Assembly: GCA_012032965.1 (NCBI GenBank)
Contig: JAAUPT010000050.1
Location: 1 to 8,595, forward strand
Direction of reading: 5' to 3'
DNA length: 8,595 bases
Source of the DNA: Nitrospira sp.
GTDB lineage: Bacteria; Nitrospirota; Nitrospiria; Nitrospirales; Nitrospiraceae
Positions 1-6,400 of the stretch are shown here, in pieces. Every line of letters starts with the position of its first letter. Positions within the stretch are counted from its first letter, which is position 1. Both the position numbers and the translations under genes were made by a program. The notes beneath the pieces were generated by a model. The model had not been told where the DNA came from. It searched no databases and saw only the letters and a program-made list of their open reading frames with translations.

Positions 1-189
1 GAAGAATCGGTCTGGCAGGTGAGGAACCGAATAGCGCGAGGCACTCAAGGCAGTCGGCGCAGCTGAACGTCAGAACCTACATAGATGTATCGATCATGTT
101 ACTATCACCCACCAGCAACAAGACCATCGCCTTGTATAGCTCAGGCTATTCACTTTAACCATTAAGAGTCAAGTGGGATCTCAATAGGC

Positions 190-201
190 ACTTCGCGAAG
201 T
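190..201. promoter_or_regulatory. 12-bp perfect palindrome upstream of the XRE regulator
   Basis: ACTTCGCGAAGT is its own reverse complement. It ends 56 nt before the chosen start of the XRE regulator and lies just upstream of TTGACC (209-214), a possible -35 element. XRE regulators often bind short palindromes near their own promoter, so this is a candidate autoregulatory operator. I see no good -10 at the right spacing after TTGACC, so the promoter is unproven. Confidence 0.3.
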
Positions 202-257
202 TCTACTATTGACCATATTTGGTTAACTCATTCGCAACATCGCATAAGGAAATGTTT

Positions 258-1135
258 ATGGACATTGCGCTCATCATCAAGAATCGATTGAAAGAGTTGC
301 GGCTGGAACAGCGGGATCTCGCCCGTGCGGCCCACGTGACCGAATCCTATATCTCGCAGTTGTTGACGCAGAAAAAACTCCCGCCGGCGCCGAACCGGAC
401 CGACATGTACGGGAAGATCGAACGAACGCTGAAATTCCCAAAAGGACAGCTTGCCAAACTCGCCGACGAGCAGCGTCTAGCACAGCTTAGGAAGCGGCTG
501 GGAGACCAGCCGACCCCCTTACTGCACGACGTAAGAGAATTGATCCTCCGGAAGTGTCAACCCGGAAAGACACGGGAGATCCGCGCGATTTTCGAAAACA
601 CCACTTCGGCGAACTCGAGCGGTTCGTCACACAGAAGCTGCTGGGCGTCGTCAAAAGTGTGGCCCGGCAGGAACTCACTAATCCTATATGGATGCGCAAC
701 GTGGCTCGGCTGAGCAAGAAAAGCTACCCACAGATGCGCGTTACCGTACTGGAGTTCTTGGATACGACGATCTTCGATCTCTCGAATGAGAACTGCGTCG
801 CGTTTCTCAATCCCTTGATCGAATCCTGGAATATCGACCTTGCCACCTTTTGCATTGAGATTGTCCTGAACCGGCGGGTGGCGCCCGGACACCACAAGAC
901 GTTCGAGTTCATGGAGAAAGGACCGGATAAGACTTCAGCGGAAGAGCCTGGGCTGAATGAATTTCTCCACGATTCATTACTGAGCGCGGATGCGACCGAG
1001 GAGGAACTCGCCTTTCTGCGCACACTGACGTTTGGAAACAAAAGGCCAACCCCGCTCTACTATTACCGTCAGCTTCAGAGCCTGAGAGACCCCTTGCATT
1101 TTCAGACCCCTGGCAGGAAACCTTCAGGAAGATAA
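258..1135 (+). pseudogene. XRE-family helix-turn-helix regulator, split by a -1 frame change
   Basis: Likely DNA-binding transcription regulator. The ATG at 258 (MDIALIIKNR) is preferred over upstream in-frame starts because AAGGA at 246-250 sits 7 nt before it. Residues 5-60 form an XRE/Cro helix-turn-helix: RLKELRLEQRDLARAA, then VTESYISQLL as the turn and recognition helix. The first frame ends at 713, but its sequence stops looking natural after REIRAIFE near 591. From there another frame continues as FGELERFVTQKLL and runs to TAA at 1135 with an alpha-helical domain and the tail RPTPLYYYRQLQSLRDPLHF. One extra A in the A4 run at 592-595 joins both halves into about 292 aa. The sequence C GAA AAC is not a canonical -1 slippery heptamer, so a base error or true mutation is more likely than programmed shifting. 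Function of the C-terminal domain is unknown to me. Confidence 0.75.
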
Positions 1136-1153
1136 CAACACAATGGCGCCTTA

Positions 1154-1264
1154 TTATCGTGACCACATGTGGGTCACAAGCAGAACGGTCACCCACACAA
1201 TCACATACGTGAGCAAGAGGAGCTCCGTTGACATCGCGCGCCGAAAATCACGCCACCTACTCAT
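1154..1264 (-). CDS. 36-aa single-span membrane protein (small ORF)
   Basis: Starts at ATG 1264-1262 and ends at TAA 1156-1154. GGGAGG (1275-1270) lies 5 nt before the start, an excellent SD sequence. The protein has a basic N-terminus (MSRWRDFRRA) and one hydrophobic span of about 20 residues, roughly 15-34 (LLLLTYVIVWVTVLLV). Positive-inside reasoning puts the N-terminus in the cytoplasm. It begins 26 nt after the HesB/IscA remnant on the same strand and is the last member of a closely spaced minus-strand array. I do not recognise a family. Single-span proteins this small are often accessory subunits of respiratory complexes, but that is inference from size and from nuoI upstream. The near-palindrome at 1159-1177 lies inside this coding sequence. 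Confidence 0.6.
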   Translation of the reverse strand: MSRWRDFRRAMSTELLLLTYVIVWVTVLLVTHMWSR

Positions 1265-1290
1265 CACGTCCTCCCGGTGTTCAGCGGCTC

Positions 1291-1389
1291 CTAGGGGTTA
1301 AAGGAGCTGCCGCATCCGCAGGTAGTCTTTGCTGCTGGATTCTTCATCACAAATCCTGGCCCCTGCGTATGTTCCACACAATCAACTTT
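1291..1389 (-). pseudogene. C-terminal fragment of a HesB/IscA/ErpA-type iron-sulfur carrier
   Basis: On the minus strand the frame ending at TAG 1293-1291 reads [12 protein letters not shown], then VMKNPAAK, then [11 protein letters not shown]. This matches the C-terminal signature of A-type Fe-S carriers (ID-V---G-GF---NP---TCGCG-SF), including the paired CxC cysteines that bind the cluster. The upstream half of the family, with the GGCSGF motif holding the third cysteine, is absent. The same frame meets a TGA at 1407-1405, and no start with an SD sequence is visible. The zinc-ribbon frame ends inside the left edge of the fragment; removing one A from the A4 run at 1387-1390 would join the two. 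It is therefore either a relic left by a deletion or the tail of an odd fusion. About 32 residues are recognisable. Confidence 0.65.
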
Positions 1390-1684
1390 TCGGCAACAGT
1401 CTCTTCACTGATTGTCCTGTCCCTCTTTCGGCAGCTTGACGGTCGCGAACGCTTCCAGTCTCCGTAGGAGTTTGCCGTGCGCTGCCTTTCCTAGGCTTAG
1501 TTGATGGTGAACCAGGGAGGCGCGCACCATTCCGGATCGGTTGACTGTGGCTCGCTCGATTGGCCTCAATCCCTGGATCCGTCGTCGCTCCACAGAGCAG
1601 GCAACGCCATCCAGGTACCGGAGGCTGCCCCATGTCTCGCATTTGGATGGCAACCAAGAAACCTTGGCAACGCAGACACTGCAT
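1382..1684 (-). CDS. Small zinc-ribbon protein (CxxC...CxxC)
   Basis: Starts at ATG 1684-1682 with AGGAGG (1694-1689) 4 nt upstream. The first 43 residues carry four cysteines, C3-x2-C6 and C28-x2-C31, in MQCLRCQGF and GWRCLLCG, followed by DPGIEANR. This is the layout of a rubredoxin-like zinc ribbon, and I recall similar short proteins in Nitrospira genomes. Residues 44-100 are basic and rich in Pro, Ser and Gly, with no recognisable fold. The ordered protein may be only 60-70 residues, the rest being a flexible tail or frame drift. The partner and role are unknown; a metal-binding or nucleic-acid-binding adaptor is possible. It lies 21 nt after the 38-aa ORF and runs into the HesB/IscA remnant. 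Confidence 0.65.
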   Translation of the reverse strand: MQCLRCQGFLVAIQMRDMGQPPVPGWRCLLCGATTDPGIEANRASHSQPIRNGARLPGSPSTKPRKGSARQTPTETGSVRDRQAAERGTGQSVKRLLPKS

Positions 1685-1705
1685 TACGCCTCCTACGGGC
1701 TTTCT

Positions 1706-1822
1706 CTACAACACCCTTCGTAAGGTCGCGTTCCAGATCAGACACGCATACATGCAATCAGCGGTACTTCGATGAAACCAATGCCACCAAACCTCCGCGA
1801 TGAAAACCCACGGCCTGATCAT
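1706..1822 (-). CDS. 38-aa small ORF between nuoI and the zinc-ribbon gene
   Basis: Starts at ATG 1822-1820 and ends at TAG 1708-1706. A full AAGGAGG (1835-1829) stands 6 nt before the start, the best SD sequence in the array. The product begins MIRPWVFIAEVWWHWFHR and is rich in tryptophan (four), with two histidines and two cysteines (ADCMYAC). It may lie on a membrane, but it lacks a clear 20-residue span. It starts 22 nt after the nuoI stop and ends 21 nt before the zinc-ribbon start, as expected for a gene in the same transcript. I do not recognise it. The call rests on the SD sequence and spacing, not on homology. Confidence 0.5.
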   Translation of the reverse strand: MIRPWVFIAEVWWHWFHRSTADCMYACLIWNATLRRVL

Positions 1823-1844
1823 GCCAAGCCTCCTTCCCTGGAGA

Positions 1845-2423
1845 CTAGTAAGCTTTGGACGGATGGTTCGATGAAGCGATATTGAAGACCGCCAGATTCG
1901 GATGCTGGAACTCTAGGCGCTTTTCGCGTTTCTGAAACGTGCGATCCCCAATCGCCAGTAGCTGTTGCTTATTGAGAAACAAGTCCCGCTTATCATAGAC
2001 CGCCCACTCGTATTCCTTCGTCATTCCAAGGGCATCGACCGGACAAGCTTGGACACACAGTCCACAAAACAAACACCGCGTCATGTCCATCGAATACTCT
2101 TGTGCATATCGCTTCGTCGGCTCCGCCGGCACTTCGGCGCTCACAACGGCAATAACGCGAGAGGGACAGGCAGCCTCACAGAGATCGCACCCGACGCACT
2201 TCTCAGTCCCATCATCGTAACGAAGCGATGCCAACATACCGCGATAATTGTCCGGCAAAACCCTCTTTTCGTGTGGATACTGAAGGGTGATCGGCTTGTA
2301 GTGGATCAGATGGCTCATGGTCGACTTCATCCCCACAGCAATCTCATAGAAGGTGATCAGCTTGATCCAAGCCGTGAACCCTCGATAATGCCGTGCCCAA
2401 CTCTCGCTTAGCCTCATGAGCAT
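1845..2423 (-). CDS. nuoI: NADH-quinone oxidoreductase subunit I (NuoI), orphan copy
   Basis: NuoI carries iron-sulfur clusters N6a and N6b, which pass electrons along the peripheral arm of respiratory complex I towards quinone. The 192-aa protein has two 4Fe-4S ferredoxin motifs: CVGCDLCEAACP with C76, C79, C82 and C86, and CLFCGLCVQACP with C117, C120, C123 and C127. Length and the family features around them (PDNYRGML before, DKRDLFL after) fit NuoI better than a generic ferredoxin. The start at 2423 has AGGA 4 nt upstream; ATG 2417 gives 10 nt, so either is possible. No other nuo gene adjoins it: upstream is an exported small protein and downstream are small ORFs. It is thus detached from the usual nuoH-nuoI-nuoJ order and may serve a partial complex I encoded elsewhere. 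Confidence 0.9.
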   Translation of the reverse strand: MLMRLSESWARHYRGFTAWIKLITFYEIAVGMKSTMSHLIHYKPITLQYPHEKRVLPDNYRGMLASLRYDDGTEKCVGCDLCEAACPSRVIAVVSAEVPAEPTKRYAQEYSMDMTRCLFCGLCVQACPVDALGMTKEYEWAVYDKRDLFLNKQQLLAIGDRTFQKREKRLEFQHPNLAVFNIASSNHPSKAY

Positions 2424-2448
2424 ACTTTCCTAAATCTGATCGGCTGTC

Positions 2449-2544
2449 TCAGTGCCACTCCGAGTTTGCTCGCTCACCTCTACTCACTCCTTGCCTCAAT
2501 CTCTCCAACGCCAGTAGGATCGGGAAGTATCTGCTGGGTATCAT
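2449..2544 (-). CDS. Possible 31-aa small ORF upstream of nuoI
   Basis: Starts at ATG 2544-2542 with GAGAGG 5 nt upstream, and ends at TGA 2451-2449, 25 nt before nuoI. The product begins MIPSRYFPILLALERLRQG, a short hydrophobic stretch followed by a basic helix. The spacing matches the other members of the minus-strand array. The SD sequence is weaker, there is no recognisable motif, and the ORF is short enough to occur by chance. A GTG-started 15-codon frame also lies in this gap. Confidence 0.25.
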   Translation of the reverse strand: MIPSRYFPILLALERLRQGVSRGERANSEWH

Positions 2545-2547
2545 GAG

Positions 2548-2563
2548 GGCCTCTCACGAGACC
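2548..2563 (-). terminator. Short hairpin just after the exported-protein gene
   Basis: On the minus strand GGTCTC-GTGA-GAGGCC forms a 6-bp stem (one G-T pair) with a 4-nt loop, 3 nt beyond the stop of the 99-aa gene. No U run follows, so it is a weak terminator at best. It could be a processing or attenuation hairpin between that gene and nuoI. Confidence 0.25.
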
Positions 2564-2566
2564 TAT

Positions 2567-2866
2567 TCAAAATTTTGGCGCCGACCGACCTGCTTTCCTC
2601 GTCTTCTCTTCACCTACACAGCTTTGCTCGGCCAGCATGCGTTGCCCGGCACTGGCAACCTCAGGAATTCTGGCCATACAGGCCTTGAGCGTATCCTCCA
2701 CAGCACCCGATGCCATGACACCAAGTTTTCCGATCGGAGCGAAATTCCTGGCCTCTTCCACGAGCAGTTCTGCCGCGTGAGCAGGTAAAGTTGACAGTGG
2801 CGACAAGGATGCGAGCAGCATAATCATCGAAACTCTAGTTACACATTTTGTAATAATCGTTTTCAT
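2567..2866 (-). CDS. Exported small protein of unknown function (99 aa)
   Basis: Starts at ATG 2866-2864 with AGGAGG (2880-2875) 8 nt upstream. Residues 1-31 form a classical Sec signal peptide: basic start (MKTIITK), hydrophobic core MIMLLASLSPL, and a signal peptidase I site at PAHA|AE. The mature protein is about 68 residues, mostly predicted helix (ELLVEEARNFAPIGKLGVMA), with two cysteines, C63 and C83, that could form a disulfide in the periplasm. I recall similar short secreted proteins in Nitrospira but know no function. It is the first gene of the minus-strand array, and the candidate promoter and inverted repeat at 2911-2943 sit at a suitable distance upstream. A composition-matched chance ORF would not show both the signal peptide and the SD sequence. 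Confidence 0.75.
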   Translation of the reverse strand: MKTIITKCVTRVSMIMLLASLSPLSTLPAHAAELLVEEARNFAPIGKLGVMASGAVEDTLKACMARIPEVASAGQRMLAEQSCVGEEKTRKAGRSAPKF

Positions 2867-2910
2867 CGTGACTACCTCCTCACAACTTTTATAGGGTCCA
2901 TCCTCATGCC

Positions 2911-2919
2911 TCTATAGCA
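2911..2919 (-). promoter_or_regulatory. Candidate extended -10 for the minus-strand array
   Basis: On the minus strand TG-C-TATAGA matches an extended -10. Transcription would begin near 2904, giving a leader of about 38 nt that contains the AGGAGG of the exported-protein gene. There is no good -35 at 17 nt; an inverted repeat lies there instead, which suggests dependence on an activator. Confidence 0.35.
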
Positions 2920-2921
2920 GA

Positions 2922-2943
2922 CACAGCAGGCACGAATGCTGTG
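2922..2943. promoter_or_regulatory. Inverted repeat CACAGCA-N8-TGCTGTG, candidate operator
   Basis: The two 7-bp arms are perfect reverse complements separated by 8 nt, 22 bp in all, about two helical turns. It overlaps the position of the -35 region for the candidate promoter of the minus-strand array. This is the usual size for a dimeric regulator site. A second small repeat, GGAAT-N5-ATTCC (2943-2957), abuts it. Which protein binds is unknown. Confidence 0.4.
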
Positions 2944-3333
2944 GAATCTGCTATTCCCATACTGCACCAATTGATTCGATGAAATTCTTTATTCGAAGAA
3001 ACTATGGAGACTGGGGAATCAGACGCGCATGGGAGAGAGGGAATGCGCGAGAGATAGGACAGTCGACGTTGCGTTGAACGTCACAACATCACCCTACAGG
3101 CCACTACCGGCAGTGTCAATGCGTCCAAGAGGAGCGTGTCATATAACACAGTGATTCTATGGGGCCATATTTATTTTATCGGACACACCCTTATTGGGCT
3201 AGATCGGGCTAGTAGAGAAGGTCTCCGGCACCTATTGTTTGTCTTCAAACACGTAGAGTAGCAGGCTGGCCGCAGTTGCTCGGACTGGATCCGTTTTAGC
3301 CTGTAGAAATTTTCTTCACAGAGGAAGGATTTC

Positions 3334-3381
3334 ATGAGCACTGGTCATGAGTCTTTCGCCCTATGGCAGAGGCCATCTTAA
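3334..3381 (+). other. Possible 15-codon leader ORF before the transporter
   Basis: ATG at 3334 follows AGGAAGG by 5 nt, a strong SD sequence, and encodes MSTGHESFALWQRPS before TAA at 3379. Its end overlaps a small hairpin (3363-3376). A second SD sequence, GGGAGG (3394-3399), leads only to ATG-AGA-TAA (3403-3411), 7 nt before the transporter start. These may be leader or coupling elements, or chance; there is no run of one amino acid typical of attenuators. Confidence 0.25.
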
Positions 3382-3418
3382 CATTCACCCGCTGGGAGGT
3401 TTATGAGATAATCCTTCC

Positions 3419-5243
3419 ATGATCTTGAAACGTTGGCTCGTTGGCGATCCGCTGAAGACTGCCCAAGCTGCAGACCAGCGGTTGACCAAAACACTTGCCC
3501 TCGCTATTTTCTCCTCAAATAATATTTCTTCCGTCGCCTATGCCACGGAAGAAATCTTGCTGGTCCTTGTCTTGGCCGGAACAGCTGCCATCGCTTGGTC
3601 GATTCCAGTCAGCCTGGCGATCCTTTTTCTTGTTTCTGGTTCTCACTATCTCTTACCGTCAGATCATATACGAATATCCTGAGGGCGGCGGAGCCTATAC
3701 CGTTGCTAAGGTCAATCTTGGCGAACTCCCCTCACTCGCGGCCGCCGGCGCTTTTAATGATCAGCTATGTCGTCACCGTAGCCGTGAGTATAGCGGCCGG
3801 CATTGCTGCGCTGACGTCCGCGGTTCCAAGCTTGTTCGCGCACCGCGAAGCCTTGGGGCTTGTGACCATCCTGTTCATCGTCATCATGAACTTGCGCGGC
3901 GTCCGTGAGTCAGGAAAATTCTTTTCCATCCCCACCTACTTCGCCATTGGAGTGTTGGGATTTCTGGTAGTGGTGGGCGTCGTCCGGTCTTTGTACGATT
4001 CCCAATCGGTTCCTCTCGCAATCAACTCTGCAGACTCCAGTGTAGGGCTGGAATCCCTGACACTCTTTCTTATCCTTCGCGCCTTTGCTGTGGGTTGTTC
4101 AGCCGTCACCGGCATGGAAGTGATCTCTAACGGTGTAAAGGCGTTCCGTGCTCCTGAATCGAAGAATGCCGCGACCACAATGATCTGGATGTCCGTCATT
4201 CTGGGGTCGCTGTTCATAGGAGTCAGCTGGTTGGCCTACCACTATGGCATCCTACCCAAAGCGGATGAGACCGTCGTCTCTCAGCTGGCGCGTGTAACCT
4301 TCGGCACCGGCGCCGTCTATTACGCTATTCAGATCGGCACCATGATACTGTTGATCCTGGCAGCAAACAGCGCATTTGCCGGCTTCCCCCATTTGGCTTC
4401 AATTCTTGCTCGAGATGGATTCATGCCCCACCAGATGGCCACGTTTGGAGACCGCCTGGTCTTCTCGAACGGCATCATCATTCTTGGGTTGTTCGCGTGC
4501 GTGCTTCTGGTTCTGTTTGAGGGAGACACCCACGCCTTGATCCCGTTGTATGCCATCGGCGTATTCGTGTCGTTTACGATTTCCCAATCTGGAATGGTCC
4601 GTAGCTGGCTGAAACGGAAAGGAGACCATTGGCGAGTTAAACTGGTCGTCAATGGTATGGGCGCCATCACGACTGGCATTGCCACCGCAATCATCGCCAC
4701 CACCAAATTCTGGGACGGGTCCTGGATCGTGTTGCTTTTGGTCACCCTCTTGATAATGATGTTTCGCGGTATTCGGTCGCATTACAAAGCGGTGAAGGAG
4801 CAGATCGCGCTCACTCGGGATTCCCGTCCACCTCGTCCCAGACACAACCTGGTCCTGATCCCGATTAGTGGGGTGAATCGGTCGGTTGTCCGAGCAGTAG
4901 ACTATGCTCGAAGCCGAGGGGGGACATCAAAGCCCTGTTGGTTGATGTCAACAAGGAAGAAACTGCGCTGACGGAAATTCAGTGGGCTCAATGGGGCTGT
5001 GGAGTGCCCTTGATCGTCCTCCCCTCACCGTATCGCTCTGTCCTGGGATCGATCATGGACTTCATCGAAGAACAACAGCAGAAAGACCCGGACTGTTGGA
5101 TTACCGTGGTCCTCCCAGAGATTCTCCCGGCCCGCTGGTGGCAGAACATTCTACACAACCAACGAGCGCTCATGCTGAAGGCATCCTTACTCTTCAAGGA
5201 TCGCGTGGTCCTTACAGATGTTCCTTTCCACCTGACGAAATGA
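3419..5243 (+). pseudogene. KimA-like APC-superfamily transporter, three frame changes
   Basis: Inner-membrane permease of about 607 aa once repaired, the same length as I recall for Bacillus KimA (YdaO), a potassium importer. The family resemblance runs throughout: LKRWLVGDPLKTAQ, SSVAYATEEILLVL, SYRQIIYEYPEGGGAYTVAK, TVAVSIAAG, NLRGVRESG, VTGMEVISNGV, SNGIIILGL and LIPLYAIGVFVSFTISQ. About 12 membrane spans are followed from residue 473 by a cytoplasmic UspA-like domain (LVLIPISGVNRSVVRAV). Frame changes occur near 3624-3628 (one extra base, T5), 3750 (one extra base) and 4918-4923 (one base missing, G6). Each downstream frame continues the family pattern. N34 occupies the place of the KimA aspartate that I recall as a potassium ligand. 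The substrate is therefore open: potassium or an amino acid. The SD sequence at 3394 is too far for the 3419 start, so initiation may be coupled or weak. Confidence 0.8.
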
Positions 5244-6303
5244 GGATGGTTTGCGAGGCCTGTCGCGTGAAACCTGAAACGCGAACCCGGAGCTTTTGCC
5301 GCTGTGTGTTGATGCTTTACCTGGCAATGGCGTCTCCAGTCGAGGCATTCAAGATCACGGAGCCGACAGCAGGGGCCAAACTGACCGCGGAAGTACCGTG
5401 ATCGCGCATGTGGATCTCGGGAAGGATTCTGGGGTCGTCAAGGTCCGCTACTATTGGTACGGCGATTGGGATGAGGTGTTGGTTGAACAGGATGACTCAA
5501 CGGCTACAGGCTCCATCGTGGCACCGGTCGCGATGGTGGGCTCAGCCGAACAGGAACCCGCCTTCGGTGGCCCGCTGAAAGTGCCGCAGGACGGTATCGG
5601 GCCCATGCGTCTGTTGGCGGTGGCCGAAATCTCCCGTGGACGCTTGGGGACACGATCCATCTTCGACGAAGTGATCGTGGATGTAGAAACTACTGCCGCC
5701 CTCATCACCATCGACTTTGAAACGGACAAGCCTTTACCACTAGGCCGAACAGGACAGTCCTCTGCTTTCGGCCATGTCGATTCTCTTGGCAAAGTCTTCG
5801 AACTCCCGGTCGTCGGCGACTTCGCCGATGGTGTCACCCGGCGTATCAGTACGCCTGCAACGGGAACGAGCTATGAGTCTTCAAGCCCGAAAGTTATCAA
5901 AGTCTTGCCCGGAGGCCTGCTCCAGATTGTCGGCAACGGCAAGACGACCATCACCGTCACCAACCGAGGCAAGCAGGGTTCTCTTGACGTAACCGTCAAC
6001 GTGAACGATGAACCGAATGAACCGCCGATCGCCGATGCTGGAGAACACAAGTCCGTGAGGGCTGGTTCGAGAGTGAAGCTGAGTGGGTTGAGGAGTCGCG
6101 ATCCTGAAGGAGAAGCACTCTACTACAGCTGGAGCCAAGTGCGCGGCAGCAAAGTCTCGTTGCTCGACGCCAATAACTCCGAAGCTTCCTTCCTGGCTCC
6201 GAACGTGTCAGAGCCGCGAACCTATCGGTTCAAGTTACGCGTGACCGACAAGAAGGGAGCTGACAGCTTGCCGGCGTTTGTGGATGTGACTGTGGAGCCG
6301 TAG
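5240..6303 (+). pseudogene. Exported Ig-like/PKD-domain protein, one frame change
   Basis: The ATG at 5240 overlaps the transporter stop as ATGA, so translation is probably coupled. The first frame gives a signal peptide: basic residues R15, R17 and R21, hydrophobic VLMLYLAMAS, and a likely cut after VEA at residue 36. The mature N-terminus reads FKITEPTAGAKLTA. That frame stops at 5401. One G added to GG at 5389-5390 joins it to the frame that runs to 6303, reading GSTVIAHVDLGKDSGVVKV. The repaired protein is 354 aa. Residues 186-254 resemble a BIG2-type Ig fold (SPKVIKVLPGGLLQIVGNG). Residues 261-354 resemble a PKD domain (EPPIADAG, LSGLRSRDPEG, YSWSQV, FKLRVTDKKGADS). It is probably a periplasmic or cell-surface structural or adhesive protein. 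No catalytic motif is seen. Confidence 0.75.
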
Positions 6304-6307
6304 GACT

Positions 6308-6317
6308 CTTTGCAAAG
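6308..6317. repeat. 10-bp palindrome after the Ig/PKD gene
   Basis: CTTTGCAAAG lies 4 nt after the TAG of the Ig/PKD gene. An ATTCG-TATGG-CGAAT repeat (6345-6355) follows in the same 97-nt gap. Neither has a U run, so neither is a clear terminator. TTGTAT (6341) and GTTAAT (6365) form a weak possible promoter for the dioxygenase gene. Confidence 0.25.
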
Positions 6318-6400
6318 GCGATCGGACTCATACTCTGCTGTTGTATTCGTATGGCGAATCAAATGTTAATCTAAAAATCTAATAGTCGAAGCGCATGCAC

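Larger units (their letters stand above)
2881..3418. other. 538-nt divergent intergenic region
   Basis: This gap separates the minus-strand array from the plus-strand transporter. I see no convincing full gene in it. It holds the candidate promoter and repeat at 2911-2943; a GACGTT/AACGTC inverted repeat (3065-3082); TTGACA at 3119-3114 on the minus strand with TAGGGT 17 nt downstream (a second, weaker promoter); a 7-bp direct repeat GGGCTAG at 3196 and 3206; a TGTTTG-TCTT-CAAACA hairpin (3236-3251); an ATGGC-AGAG-GCCAT hairpin (3363-3376); and mini-ORFs before the transporter. Confidence 0.6.

Noticed and set aside
1..158. Open frames at the left edge that could be the tail of an upstream gene
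   Set aside because: Two plus-strand frames are open from the edge, but neither shows a recognisable motif and they cannot be told apart.
588..597. Programmed -1 frameshift in the XRE regulator
   Set aside because: C GAA AAC does not fit the X XXY YYZ slippery pattern, and similar homopolymer shifts affect unrelated genes in the window.
1159..1177. Near-perfect palindrome around CCACATGTGG, considered as a terminator or operator
   Set aside because: It lies within the coding sequence of the 36-aa membrane ORF (VTHMWS) and has no U run; its symmetry is offset by one base.
1228..1803. Plus-strand open frames of 60-100 codons
   Set aside because: They oppose minus-strand frames with SD sequences and recognisable motifs, have odd composition and no SD sequences.
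3029..3154. 41-codon plus-strand frame starting at ATG 3029
   Set aside because: No SD sequence, no motif, and a composition expected of non-coding sequence.
3100..3410. A c-di-AMP (ydaO-type) riboswitch, expected before a KimA gene
   Set aside because: I could not find the conserved pieces as I remember them in this leader; only short unrelated hairpins are present.
3936..4845. Long minus-strand frames opposite the transporter
   Set aside because: They are antisense to well-conserved transporter sequence, with no SD sequence or motif.
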